From NCBI GenBank assembly GCA_022712315.1, contig JALAGS010000101.1, forward strand, positions 1 through 44,438: a stretch of 44,438 nucleotides of DNA, written 5' to 3'. The notes under the pieces were generated by a model, which worked only from the letters and a program-made list of their open reading frames with translations, was not told the DNA's origin and made no database searches. The DNA comes from Sphingobacterium sp. Lineage in GTDB: Bacteria > Bacteroidota > Bacteroidia > Sphingobacteriales > Sphingobacteriaceae. The position numbers and the translations under genes are program-made. Below, one piece after another: positions 24,870 to 34,285 of this stretch (its first letter is position 1; each line of letters starts with the position of its first letter).

Positions 24870-26084
24870 ATGAAAATAATCAATTATTTATACAAAGCTT
24901 TATTTTTCTCATGCATGGTAATGTGCCAGTTATCGTGCAAGCAGGAAATTCAGGATATACCCAAAGTCAATGAGACGATGGAACTTCAGCCTTCATCAGA
25001 AAACATTACGCTGGACGAGGTCAATATGACCAAAGATATTGTCACATTTAACTGGAAGCCCGCCAGGGCACAGTCAGATGATCATTTGGTCAGCTACAGC
25101 ACCATGTTGGATGTCGTGGGTAATAATTTTGGTACCGGTACAGCCATATTCAACTATGAGGATGATGATGTATTCAGTAGAAGCTTTACCTCCGAACAGC
25201 TGCAAAATTGGGCAAACGAAAAGTGGGGAATACCGGCAAATAAGAGCTTTACGCTGGAGTTTAGGGTGGTTGCCCAATGGGAGGGAGGCGCTACTTTTGA
25301 GGCACCTGAAGTACGAACCGTAAGAATTTCAGTAACCCCAATGAAGACGGTTGTTTTTGATGCCGATAAGGTGTTCTTAAGCGGAAGTGCGGTTAGCGGA
25401 AGTAAGGTGGAGATGCCTAAAACATTGGAAAACCTAGATCAGTATGCCTATGTATTGAATTTACAGCCGGGCGAACTAGAAATTCCGGTCGAATTTAACG
25501 GGGAGACCAATTATGTGGTTACTGCCGATGGAAGCGCTGCATTAAACGATGGTAACGCAGTGGGTATAAAGATGAGAGAACCTGTATTCTCCTGGAAGAT
25601 AGAAACTGCTGGAGAGTACCGTGTCGTGGTCAACATGCAGAAAGCCACGGCAACAATCTATTCACCTGCAAAAGCCCTCGCAGCAAAGACCGTGACCTGG
25701 ACGGGGGATCAACCCTATACAACCACTGTGACGGATTTATGGATGCACGGAAGTATTAATGGCTGGGGAACTCCGGTTAAAATGGATTGCCAGGTCAGTT
25801 TGGCCGATCCGCAAGTTTTGGTCTATACTGGTGGTAAGGTAGGGACTACCAAGTTTATCGTGGCTGGAGATAACAGCAATAACAAAAACTTGGCTTACGC
25901 ATTTAGCGCTCCGCCCACATCTGATGGTGTAGCCCAGACTCTGACCCTCACTTTGGGAAAAGTAGCTGAATTGGGCGGCGGCACCGCGAGTGCAAATCGC
26001 AATTCTTATTTCACTATTCCGGCGACGACCAATGTGCTGATTTTTGATTTAAGAAACATGACAATGCTAGCGTTAAAACGGTAA
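24870..26084 (+). CDS. SusE-like surface glycan-binding lipoprotein
   Basis: 404 residues with a lipoprotein signal (ending MCQLSC, Cys about residue 23). The N-terminal part (about 35-155: ITLDEVNMTKDIVTFNWKPA, FTLEFRVVAQWEGG, VRTVRISVTPM) is the immunoglobulin-like SusE domain. Two further beta-rich domains follow, the last (about 285-404) resembling the starch-binding-like folds of SusE/SusF (LWMHGSINGWGTPVKM). It should be surface exposed and help capture glycan. It lies 122 bp after the SusD gene and 38 bp before the DUF4832 lipoprotein gene. Confidence 0.8.
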   Translation: MKIINYLYKALFFSCMVMCQLSCKQEIQDIPKVNETMELQPSSENITLDEVNMTKDIVTFNWKPARAQSDDHLVSYSTMLDVVGNNFGTGTAIFNYEDDDVFSRSFTSEQLQNWANEKWGIPANKSFTLEFRVVAQWEGGATFEAPEVRTVRISVTPMKTVVFDADKVFLSGSAVSGSKVEMPKTLENLDQYAYVLNLQPGELEIPVEFNGETNYVVTADGSAALNDGNAVGIKMREPVFSWKIETAGEYRVVVNMQKATATIYSPAKALAAKTVTWTGDQPYTTTVTDLWMHGSINGWGTPVKMDCQVSLADPQVLVYTGGKVGTTKFIVAGDNSNNKNLAYAFSAPPTSDGVAQTLTLTLGKVAELGGGTASANRNSYFTIPATTNVLIFDLRNMTMLALKR

Positions 26085-26122
26085 ACGACCGTATAAAAGC
26101 GCATAAATTAACTTTAACATTT

Positions 26123-27691
26123 TTGAAAGTGAAAAATATAAATTATAAAAAAGCCTGTCTCAAAGCATTTACTGTTATGCTTTGCTTTCTAGCAGTTTCA
26201 TGTAAGAAAGATAGCGCTGATAGTGAAAGTGCTATCTCGGGTACCTTGGTAAAACCCAGTTACAACCGGAGTTCCATGTTTCGTAACCCTTTAAACGGCT
26301 GGGTCATGTACGCATCAGCTTCGGGTAATCCCTCTTATTGGGATACCCAATTCTATGTACCTGACTTAGGTAAAACGGTCAAAGCGATTGATTATGCATC
26401 AGCCTGTTATATCCGTACCAGCTGGCGAACTTTTAACCCTAGCGACGGTGTTTATGCCTGGAGAGATCCTGGTACGGCAATCTATAAGATGATTAAAGGG
26501 GCACAGGATAAAGGACTGCCAATTGCCTTTCGTATCGTCGTCGACGGCCGAGACCAGGGGGCAAATACGCCACAATTTGTATTCGATGCAGGGGCCAAGT
26601 ATTATGTGGCCAATGCGTCTTTCCCCGATAGAAAAACACCAGTGCTACAAGACCCTATTTTTAGAAAATATTATAGCAAGCTGATCGAAGAATTGGCTAA
26701 GGATTTTAACGATTTAAATAAAACCTCTTTTGTAGATGCCTATGGACTTGGTTTATGGGGCGAGGGACATAGCGTCATTTATGAAGACCCGAATAACCCC
26801 TCCGGTCAAAATATTGAAGTCATCAAAGAAGAAGTCATCGATTGGATTTCGGACGTGTATACAAAGAACTTCTCAAAAGTACCCTTGCTGATCAATTACC
26901 ATCGCGTAGTTGGTGATCCTGCGGGCAATGGCGCTCCCAATCCTAATTCGGAGAAGCTATTGAATAAGATGATTAACAAAGGATATAGTCTGCGTCAGGA
27001 TGCCTTTGGAATGACCGATTATTATCAAAGCTGGGAAAAGAACTTTGCTAAGATCTGGAATTTTAAACGTCCGATTATTATGGAAGGAGGCTGGATTACC
27101 ACAGGCACGCACCGTTACTGGACAGATCCAAGTGGTAAATATAGACAAGACCACCCCGAAGATGTTCGACAGGGTGAATTTGACAGCTCCTTGGAAGCTG
27201 CTGTAAATATGATGGATTTCCGTATCGGTGAAATCGAAAGCTGGTTTACCAAATCTTTTACCTTATGCCAGCGTTTTATTTCTGAAGGTGGCTATCGTTT
27301 ATATCCCGATCGGGTCTATTTGCCGGAGAAAGTCAAGGCTGGTACCGAAACGACAATTAACCACCGCTGGCGGAATATGGGCTGGGGGTATTTTCCGAAC
27401 AATATTCCCCAATGGAACTATAAATATAAGGTAGCTTTTGCACTCCTGGATGAAGAAAATAAGGTGAAAAAAATTTTTGTAGATGATAAAGGAGAACCTT
27501 CCACCTGGCTTAAGAATAACCCAATAGCCTACGAATTAAAAGCTAACGTAAGCGTCCCCGCTGGAAACTATACCTGGGCCGTCGCAATCGTTGATACGAC
27601 AAATGAAAATCAGCCGGGTATAAGACTTGCCGTAAACGGTGACATTACCAGCACGGGATGGTTAAAACTATTGAAAGTTCAGGTGCAATAA
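26123..27691 (+). CDS. DUF4874/DUF4832-type lipoprotein, paralog of the first PUL A operon 1 gene
   Basis: 522 residues from a TTG start (GTG at 26129 is an alternative); no ATG fits the signal peptide. Lipobox LAVSC puts Cys27 as the lipid anchor, so this copy is likely on the outer membrane, while the paralog at 7035 is soluble. The two align over their full length (RNPLNGWVMYA, IDYASACY-RTSW, RIVVDGRDQG-NTP, FGMT-YYQ-WEKNFAK-WNFKRPIIMEGGWI). The candidate catalytic glutamates are Glu214 (GLWGEGH) and Glu321 (IIMEGGW). Last gene of the SusCD operon, followed by a strong terminator. A surface endo- or exo-acting hydrolase is the favoured inference; a binding protein is the alternative. Confidence 0.75.
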   Translation: MKVKNINYKKACLKAFTVMLCFLAVSCKKDSADSESAISGTLVKPSYNRSSMFRNPLNGWVMYASASGNPSYWDTQFYVPDLGKTVKAIDYASACYIRTSWRTFNPSDGVYAWRDPGTAIYKMIKGAQDKGLPIAFRIVVDGRDQGANTPQFVFDAGAKYYVANASFPDRKTPVLQDPIFRKYYSKLIEELAKDFNDLNKTSFVDAYGLGLWGEGHSVIYEDPNNPSGQNIEVIKEEVIDWISDVYTKNFSKVPLLINYHRVVGDPAGNGAPNPNSEKLLNKMINKGYSLRQDAFGMTDYYQSWEKNFAKIWNFKRPIIMEGGWITTGTHRYWTDPSGKYRQDHPEDVRQGEFDSSLEAAVNMMDFRIGEIESWFTKSFTLCQRFISEGGYRLYPDRVYLPEKVKAGTETTINHRWRNMGWGYFPNNIPQWNYKYKVAFALLDEENKVKKIFVDDKGEPSTWLKNNPIAYELKANVSVPAGNYTWAVAIVDTTNENQPGIRLAVNGDITSTGWLKLLKVQVQ

Positions 27692-27712
27692 AATTAAGCA
27701 GAGCCTGACAGA

Positions 27713-27748
27713 AACAGCTACCAAACGATTGATTGGTGGCTGTTTTTT
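27713..27748 (+). terminator. Terminator of PUL A operon 2
   Basis: AACAGCTACCAA (27713-27724) pairs with TTGGTGGCTGTT (27733-27744), one G-T wobble, 8-nt loop, then six T. Confidence 0.9.
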
Positions 27749-27840
27749 CATTCAGAATTTTTTGAGTAAAGTTACTGATCAATCATCTATTTATTAAGGT
27801 CAGGTCGCAAGATGTTTTTTGTGAAAAAATAACTTAAAGG

Positions 27841-27873
27841 AAACATAGCGAGGCCTAAGCCCCGCTTATGTTT
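27841..27873 (-). terminator. Hairpin downstream of the minus-strand small gene
   Basis: AAACATAGCG (27841-27850) and CGCTTATGTTT (27863-27873), with inner GGC/GCC, form a long stem. Read on the minus strand it is followed by CCTTT and, further on, ATTTTTT, so it is a weak terminator candidate for the gene at 27910-28251. Confidence 0.5.
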
Positions 27874-27909
27874 CAGCTTTTATAATTCGGGTGAAATATA
27901 ATTTGCAGA

Positions 27910-28251
27910 CTATATTCCTAATTCACCATGGGCAAGCATATGTCTGTAAATTGTTCTGCAGTTGTCGAAGAATCCTGAACAGGAATTTTCGACATAGGTT
28001 TGCGAAGTGAAGGTGTCAATTACTTGGCCACTAGCATTGTAGACTGTTAGCGTGTAAACACACTTTGTTAGAAACTTTGCATTGTTTTCCTTTGTTGATT
28101 CGGCAACTTCGACTTTGCTGGTGCTTTCAGTTGCTGCGGAAGTACTTGTTTTTACTTCTGCATTTTCTTTCGGTGCTTTTGTGTCCGTGCCTGCAAAAGC
28201 CGCTGTCGATAGCGCAGCTACGGCTATCAGACTCATCAATAACTTTTTCAT
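27910..28251 (-). CDS. Small secreted protein of unknown function
   Basis: 113 residues: a clear signal peptide (MKKLLMSLIAVAALSTAAFAG), a Ser/Thr/Glu/Lys-rich low-complexity linker (about 22-58), and a short C-terminal beta-rich domain with three cysteines (Cys64, Cys91, Cys98) around KCVYTLTVYNASGQVIDTFTSQTY. I recognise no named family; small proteins of this design are common in Sphingobacterium-like genomes. It stands alone on the minus strand between the two PULs, transcribed away from the ECF gene. The ATG is set by the signal peptide. A small palindrome (ATGCC TTTTG GGCAT, about 28282-28296) lies in its upstream region. Confidence 0.75.
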   Translation of the reverse strand: MKKLLMSLIAVAALSTAAFAGTDTKAPKENAEVKTSTSAATESTSKVEVAESTKENNAKFLTKCVYTLTVYNASGQVIDTFTSQTYVENSCSGFFDNCRTIYRHMLAHGELGI

Positions 28252-28537
28252 TGTTTTTAAGTTTTTTTGTTAAACCATATATGCCTTTTGGGCATGTTAT
28301 AATTATCTATTAATAAAAATAAGGACAAGAAAATTGCCTGATATGGACGATTAGTATTCGTGGCGGTTGATCTAGTATTCGCCCATGCTTAGTCGATATT
28401 CAGTTTATCCAGTAAAATCGAAAGCTAGTAGGTCAAGTAACTTCAACAGTCTTATTTCATGGAATGATAACGATCCAATCTACTTGGACAGCTCTGTTTT
28501 TTTATAGGGAGATTGAGCTCGAAATTATGGATATTAA

Positions 28538-28577
28538 TGTTAATTTTATATGAAATTAACATCTGTTAGGTTAATTT
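28538..28577. promoter_or_regulatory. GTTAATTT half-sites upstream of the ECF sigma gene
   Basis: A perfect inverted repeat TGTTAATTT (28538-28546) / AAATTAACA (28553-28561) with a 6-bp spacer, plus a third GTTAATTT at 28570-28577, all within 65 bp of the sigma-factor start. Candidate operator. In the rest of 28252-28537 I see no gene. Confidence 0.5.
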
Positions 28578-28601
28578 GCATCAATTAAATATACCGAATT
28601 C

Positions 28602-29174
28602 ATGATCGCTGGACTGAAACATATTTCCATATCAATGGACGATTTTCTCTTATTACAAGCTGGAGATCAGTCTATTTTTGGTATTGTGTTTAACTATTAT
28701 CAGCCAATTATCTATTTTAAAGTCAGGCAGCTCTGTAAAAGTGATAGTGATGCGGAGGAAGTTACACAGGAAGTTTTTATTGAATTTTATTTAAAGAGGA
28801 TGCAGCTTTCTGGCCCGGAAGCCATTTTTCCTTTTCTATTTGCTATTTCAAGAAGAATGGCCATATCCAATTTTCGTAAATCGCTGGTCCGGTCCAACTA
28901 TCTGCAGTCCCTTCAGCACACTTGGCCTGAAAGCTTTTCGTTGCAGGAAGAATTGGATGGCAAAGAGCTACAGGTTATCTTAGAATCCATTATTGAGCAA
29001 TTGCCTCCACAGCAGCAGGCAATTTACCGACGCAGCAAGTTTGAAGACCAATCTTATCAGGAAATTGCCGATGAGGAAGGACTCTCCAAAAATACAGTAC
29101 GCAATCACCTCAGCCTCGCCTCGAAATTTGTCCGGTTTAAGCTGGATAAAATCCTGTCCATCTTTTTTTTCTGA
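28602..29174 (+). CDS. ECF (sigma-70 family) RNA polymerase sigma factor of PUL B
   Basis: 190 residues; sigma region 2 (about 24-90: SIFGIVFNYYQPIIYFKVRQLCKSDSDAEEVTQEVFIEFY) and region 4 (about 128-180: IEQLPPQQQAIYRRSKFEDQSYQEIADEEGLSKNTVRNHLSLA). The start ATG at 28602 is followed by an in-frame Met at residue 12 (MDDFLLLQAG), which is a possible alternative. The downstream FecR-type gene and STN-bearing SusC complete a FecI/FecR/FecA-like signalling route, in which ligand binding outside releases the sigma factor to transcribe the PUL. Confidence 0.9.
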   Translation: MIAGLKHISISMDDFLLLQAGDQSIFGIVFNYYQPIIYFKVRQLCKSDSDAEEVTQEVFIEFYLKRMQLSGPEAIFPFLFAISRRMAISNFRKSLVRSNYLQSLQHTWPESFSLQEELDGKELQVILESIIEQLPPQQQAIYRRSKFEDQSYQEIADEEGLSKNTVRNHLSLASKFVRFKLDKILSIFFF

Positions 29175-29326
29175 GCAGCTCGGGTTGCCACCTCTTTTTT
29201 TGCAAGTGCATAAGCCATCCTATAGGCTAAAAAAATAGATCATCTACTATCCATAAAAAAAAATATTTTTCCATTGGTACTTTTTTCAGGTTCGCGCGAT
29301 TATGTAGTTGAAATCGATCCAAAGGA

Positions 29327-30538
29327 ATGAACCAAATTGAACAATACAACCAATTAATACGTAAATATCTTGCTGATCAAGCTAGTAAAGAAGAACAGGA
29401 ACTGCTCCAGGGATTACTGGATGATCCCGTATTTCTTCAGGCTTGGGAGAACGTCTGGCGGGAGAACTCGTATCCCGTACAGCCTGCCACATACCCAGAT
29501 CCACATCGGATGATGGGAAATATATGGACTGATCCCCGAATTGCACAACCGGCAACCATTCAGCAAACGACGACAGATGGACATTTTAATTTTAGGAGAA
29601 GATGGTGGCAGGTTGCGGCAGTCTTTCTTGCATTCTTCGGTGCAGCGCTCTGGGGCTACCACAACTATTATAAAGTGGATACGCAGCCAAAAGAGCTGTT
29701 GTCTAATGTGTCGATCGTACCGGGGTCTGATAAAGCCATGATCATTCTTGAAAATGGAAAAGAGATCGACCTCAGTTTACTCCGTGCGGATACGGTGCTT
29801 GACCAAGGAGAATATTTGATTACCAAAGATAACAAAGGTCAAATCAGTTATCGTCTTAAAGACAACTTATCACCAACAAAGAACATTGTCTACAATACAG
29901 TCGTTACCCCGAGGGGCGGAGAATATACATTAAAAATGGCGGACGGAAGTCTGGTGCAGCTTAATGCCGGCAGTAAGATTAAATATCCCGTAAAATTTGA
30001 TGCGAAATTGCGGTCGGTGCAGCTTGAAGGTGAAGCCTATTTCGAGGTGGCCAAAATGGACGTTAAAGGCAAAAGGGTACCTTTTATTGTGCAAAGTGGA
30101 GCACAAACGCTGGAGGTGCTTGGAACACATTTTAACATCAAGAGTTTTGGTGATCGCATCGTTACCACCTTGGTAGAAGGAAAAGTCAGGCTCTCCTTTG
30201 CCGATGCTGCTTTGAAAGAACAGGTCCTTGCACCCAATGATCAGGTCGTGTTCGATAAAAGCCGTACCAGTGTGAAAAAGGAGCAAGTGGATCCGTTCTA
30301 TAGTCTTGCCTGGAAAAATGGAAATTTCGCTTTCGATAATGCATCCATTCAAACGGTCATGGACGAGGTCGCACGTTGGTATGATGTCGAGGTGAGTTAT
30401 CAAGATCAGCTGCAAGGACAGCACTTCTCCGGCACAATTTCCCGCTATGAAAATATCGATAAACTATTGAAAACAATTGCTTTCGCCGGTGGCGTACATT
30501 TCCAACGTAAAGGAAGGAGGATATATGTGCTAAACTAA
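29327..30538 (+). CDS. FecR-type anti-sigma factor
   Basis: 403 residues. The N-terminal cytoplasmic part (about 1-85: YNQLIRKYLADQASKEEQELLQGLL) would bind the sigma factor, followed by one transmembrane helix (about 93-112, WWQVAAVFLAFFGAALWGY). The periplasmic FecR domain (about 190-290: VVTPRGGEYTLKMADGSLVQLNAGSKIKYP, LEGEAYFEVAK, LGTHFNIKSF) and a C-terminal DUF4974 domain (about 330-400: ALAWKNGNF-like AWKNGNFAFDNASIQTVMDEVARWYDVEV, FSGTISRYENIDKLLKTI) complete it. It lies 152 bp after the sigma gene and 19 bp before the SusC gene, and links receptor occupancy to sigma activity. Confidence 0.92.
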   Translation: MNQIEQYNQLIRKYLADQASKEEQELLQGLLDDPVFLQAWENVWRENSYPVQPATYPDPHRMMGNIWTDPRIAQPATIQQTTTDGHFNFRRRWWQVAAVFLAFFGAALWGYHNYYKVDTQPKELLSNVSIVPGSDKAMIILENGKEIDLSLLRADTVLDQGEYLITKDNKGQISYRLKDNLSPTKNIVYNTVVTPRGGEYTLKMADGSLVQLNAGSKIKYPVKFDAKLRSVQLEGEAYFEVAKMDVKGKRVPFIVQSGAQTLEVLGTHFNIKSFGDRIVTTLVEGKVRLSFADAALKEQVLAPNDQVVFDKSRTSVKKEQVDPFYSLAWKNGNFAFDNASIQTVMDEVARWYDVEVSYQDQLQGQHFSGTISRYENIDKLLKTIAFAGGVHFQRKGRRIYVLN

Positions 30539-30557
30539 CGCTGATGAGAAGATAAGC

Positions 30558-33500
30558 ATGTATAACAATCAGGAGCGCGCCAACGCCCCTGAAAGTTTTG
30601 TCTTTTTCTCGACATGGATGAATAGTAAAACCGTTAAATTTTATCTCAACCGAATGCAATTTACTAAAAAAAAATTGATCGAACCGGGGCAATTATGCCA
30701 GGTAAGATCCCAGAAAATACCAATTTCTATGAAATTGTCTTTAGCAATTCCACTCCTGTTCGCGGCCAATTTGCAGCTGCACGCCTTTACTTTCGGCCAG
30801 ACCGTCAATCTGAAGCGGAACAATGTCAAGGTGAGTGTTGTCTTGAAAGAACTACAGAAGCAAAGCGGATACAATATTTTTTACAACGAATCGCTGATCG
30901 CAAAAGACGACCGTATCAGCGTCAGCTTCAACAATATTCCTTTTGAAGAAGCGCTGAAAGATTTATTGAGCCAGCTTCAGTTATCTTATGTCAAAGCAGA
31001 TAAAAATATTGTCTTGAACAAAAGGACAGATCAGGCCGTTCGTCAAGCGTCGGCTACGGAGGCTCCGCAGCTGTACCCGGTCAAAGGATTTGTCAAAGAC
31101 GATCAGGGCCGGCCCTTAGACAATGTTACAATCAGCGAAAAAGGCAAAAAGGAGAAAACGCTCAGTCGTGAAGATGGCAGCTTTCAGATCCAGGTCAGTA
31201 GCCGTGATGCTATACTTGTATTTACCATGGTAGGCTATCAGCCACTGGAAATGGCGCTGACACAGCAGTCTACATTGCAAGTGACCATGAAACCGGCCAT
31301 CAATGCAATGGAGGAGGTGGTCGTCGTGGGTTATGGTGTGCAGAAAAAAGCCAATCTGACGGGTGCGGTATCGCAGGTCAATGGGGATGATATCGCATTG
31401 CGTCCAAGTGCAAATATAGCAGGTACGCTCCAGGGGCTTATGCCGGGCTTGAATATTCAGCTCAACAACGGTGATCCATCCAAAACACCTGACATCAATG
31501 TGCGGGGATTCAATTCCATCAATGAGGGCGGCCCGCTGGTATTGATCGATGGGATCGAAGGGAATATCACACGGGTTAACCCCAATGATATTGAAAGTGT
31601 TTCTGTCCTGAAAGATGCCGCCTCTGCAGCCATCTATGGAGCCCGTGGTGCTTTTGGTGTTATCCTGGTGACCACAAAAAAAGGAAAGGCAGGGACAGTG
31701 AAGGTCGATTATGTCAATAATTTTGCCTGGACTACACCGGCCTCCCGTACCGATTATATCTCCGATCCCTATGTCTATGGGAAAACCGTAGATGCCGCAC
31801 TGTACGGTTATAACGGCAGTTCCTATACACGTTATAATGCAATGGACTGGGAAGCGATCAAAATGGTGGCTGCAGGTGAGATTGCGCCCTTTCATGAGAA
31901 GCAGACGGACGGAACCTATAAGTTTTTCTATAAAACCAACTGGTGGGATTACCTATTTAAAAAATATCAACCCTCCAACTTCCATAATATCGCCATTTCA
32001 GGCGGCAGTGAAAAGTTGAAAGCTTATCTCTCTGGACGTGTATTCAAACGGGAAACGATCAACAATATCAATGATGATGCGAATATGGACCGCCAGAATA
32101 TGAAATCCAATTTGGTATTCACGCCCAATAGCTGGTTGGAAATTTCGAACAATACGCAGTTCATCAATGAAAAGGATAAAGAATATGGTGGCTACAGCAA
32201 TGGTCTGGGGGGACTTTGGAGTACGACGACCTGGTATAATCTGATGCCTTTCTATCCCAATTTTGTGGATGGTATTCCAACGGATATCGGTGTAGGGACC
32301 GGCGGTCAGGGAGCCAATGCAGGACTGGAATCGGGAAAGAGCTGGGAGCTGCGTAATAGTGAAGAGTTTACCAATACTTTCCGTGTCCTGCTTAAGCCAT
32401 TGAAAGGCCTACAGGTAAATTTTGATTATAGCAACCGTATCGAAAACTTTTCACGGAGCACACGCCTCAGCCCCTTTAGTTACTATTCGGGCAACAAACT
32501 CAATTATACGACTGCAGGCCTCAACCGCCTGACAGAATACCGCTGGAAAGACAAGTATAACGCGATGAACCTGTTTGCGACCTACGAAAAAAATGTGGCG
32601 CAAAAGCATCAGTTCAAATTATTGGTGGGCTACAATCAGGAATCCTTTGACCGGGACCGTATCGCCGGGGCCATGGACGATCTCCTGATCGAAGATCTAT
32701 CCAACCTGGCGCTGGGTACCTCCATGTATAGCCTGAGCGGATCAGCTGAAAATTGGGCTATTCAAGGCGTATTTGGCCGTTTTAATTATGCCTACGATAA
32801 TAAATACCTACTGGAAATAAATTCACGGTACGATGGTTCATCACGGTTTCCCAGTGGGAGTCGATGGGGATTTTTCCCTTCCGTCTCATTGGGCTGGCAG
32901 CTGGATCGTGAGCACTTTTGGGAATCGATCAAAGGCAGTATACCAACCCTAAAACTCAGAGCTTCCTATGGCAAGCTCGGCAACCAGACTGTAGGGGTCA
33001 ATACCTTTAAGGAGTTGATGACGGTGCAGCAGTTGGCTTGGCTAAATGGGGGCTCCCGTCTTATTGGGGCGAGTACGCCGGCACCTTTGCCGAATGTTGT
33101 CACCTGGGAACGTACCAAAAGCATTGACTTCGGTGTTGATCTTGGGCTGATCCAGAATAAGTTAAATGTTAATTTTGACTGGTATCAGAAGGATGTCGAA
33201 GGCATGTATCTTCCGGGCCAGCCACTACCAGCCGTATTTGGTGCCAGTGAACCGCGTGAAAACTACGCCGCTTTGCGTAATAAAGGTTTTGAAGTGGGAG
33301 TAAGTTACCAGGACAAGTTCGACGTAGCCGGTTCACCTTTCCGCTTCAATATTGGCGTGAATACCACCAATTTTAAAGGGATCATCACGAAATATAATAA
33401 TCCACAAGGCTTGTTGAGTTCCTATTACGAAGGACAGGTGCTGGGGCAGATCTGGGGATATCATATCGACGGACAGTTTCAGTCCGATGCGGAGGCATTG

Positions 33501-34271
33501 AGCTACCAGAATAGTTTCCAGGATCCACAATTGTCCCTCTCCAAAGTATATAATGATATTCTGAGTGTGTCGCAAAATAGTGAATGGAATATGTTGCGCG
33601 GCGGCGATGTGAAATACGTGGATCTCAATGGTGATGGACGCATCGACAAAGGCGATAATACGCTTGCCAACCACGGTGATATTAAACCCATTGGTAATGC
33701 CATGCCGAAATTTCCATTTGGAATCAATATGAGTGCTTCCTGGAATAATTTTGATCTCTCGGCAGCCTTTGCTGGTGTTGCCAAACAGGATTGGTACCCG
33801 ACAGGAGATTTATACTGGGGTTCCTACCAGCGCCCATATCTTTCCTTTGTACGCAAAGACTTGGTAGATAATGCATGGACGCCGGACAATAAAGGGAACA
33901 GGTATCCACAGATCTATCGGGGATACTCGTCGCTGCAGAGTGGAAGGTCGCTGTACGAATTGAACGACTATTACCTGACCAATGTTGGGTTCCTACGGAT
34001 GAAAAATTTTACGTTGGGATACACCTTACCGCAGAAATGGACAAGGCGCTATAAAGTTGAAAAATTACGGTTTTACTTCAGCGGCGAGAATCTGTTGACC
34101 TGGAACTTTGGCCATCTGACGAAGTATATAGATCCCGAACAAGCAGGTGCAATGATCAATTATAATTCGCCTGCAAGTGCCAATGATCCTGCGGATTCCT
34201 CGGAGCGGGGACTGCTACGGGACTATCCCATGGGTAAAACTTATTCTTTTGGTTTAATGCTTACGCTTTAA
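30558..34271 (+). CDS. SusC-like TonB-dependent receptor with STN signalling domain, PUL B
   Basis: 1237 residues from the ATG at 30558; ATG 30618 is a plausible alternative because the hydrophobic signal (MKLSLAIPLLFAANLQLHA) begins only near residue 58. An STN domain (about 85-155: VNLKRNNVKVSVVLKELQKQSGYNIFYNES, NNIPFEEALKDLLSQL) talks to the FecR protein encoded just upstream. A carboxypeptidase-D-like domain follows (about 173-250), then the plug (EEVVVVGYGVQKKANLTGAVSQV, RGFNSINEGGPLVLIDGIEG, LKDAASAAIYGARGAFGVILVTTKKG) and a beta-barrel. It imports a glycan with the SusD encoded 14 bp downstream. Confidence 0.93.
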   Translation: MYNNQERANAPESFVFFSTWMNSKTVKFYLNRMQFTKKKLIEPGQLCQVRSQKIPISMKLSLAIPLLFAANLQLHAFTFGQTVNLKRNNVKVSVVLKELQKQSGYNIFYNESLIAKDDRISVSFNNIPFEEALKDLLSQLQLSYVKADKNIVLNKRTDQAVRQASATEAPQLYPVKGFVKDDQGRPLDNVTISEKGKKEKTLSREDGSFQIQVSSRDAILVFTMVGYQPLEMALTQQSTLQVTMKPAINAMEEVVVVGYGVQKKANLTGAVSQVNGDDIALRPSANIAGTLQGLMPGLNIQLNNGDPSKTPDINVRGFNSINEGGPLVLIDGIEGNITRVNPNDIESVSVLKDAASAAIYGARGAFGVILVTTKKGKAGTVKVDYVNNFAWTTPASRTDYISDPYVYGKTVDAALYGYNGSSYTRYNAMDWEAIKMVAAGEIAPFHEKQTDGTYKFFYKTNWWDYLFKKYQPSNFHNIAISGGSEKLKAYLSGRVFKRETINNINDDANMDRQNMKSNLVFTPNSWLEISNNTQFINEKDKEYGGYSNGLGGLWSTTTWYNLMPFYPNFVDGIPTDIGVGTGGQGANAGLESGKSWELRNSEEFTNTFRVLLKPLKGLQVNFDYSNRIENFSRSTRLSPFSYYSGNKLNYTTAGLNRLTEYRWKDKYNAMNLFATYEKNVAQKHQFKLLVGYNQESFDRDRIAGAMDDLLIEDLSNLALGTSMYSLSGSAENWAIQGVFGRFNYAYDNKYLLEINSRYDGSSRFPSGSRWGFFPSVSLGWQLDREHFWESIKGSIPTLKLRASYGKLGNQTVGVNTFKELMTVQQLAWLNGGSRLIGASTPAPLPNVVTWERTKSIDFGVDLGLIQNKLNVNFDWYQKDVEGMYLPGQPLPAVFGASEPRENYAALRNKGFEVGVSYQDKFDVAGSPFRFNIGVNTTNFKGIITKYNNPQGLLSSYYEGQVLGQIWGYHIDGQFQSDAEALSYQNSFQDPQLSLSKVYNDILSVSQNSEWNMLRGGDVKYVDLNGDGRIDKGDNTLANHGDIKPIGNAMPKFPFGINMSASWNNFDLSAAFAGVAKQDWYPTGDLYWGSYQRPYLSFVRKDLVDNAWTPDNKGNRYPQIYRGYSSLQSGRSLYELNDYYLTNVGFLRMKNFTLGYTLPQKWTRRYKVEKLRFYFSGENLLTWNFGHLTKYIDPEQAGAMINYNSPASANDPADSSERGLLRDYPMGKTYSFGLMLTL

Positions 34272-34285
34272 TACTTGACAACGCA

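Noticed and set aside
31116..31895. 259-codon minus-strand open frame
   Set aside because: Lies entirely inside the STN-SusC gene; composition (Ile/His/Cys-rich) and lack of any domain mark it as an antisense shadow.
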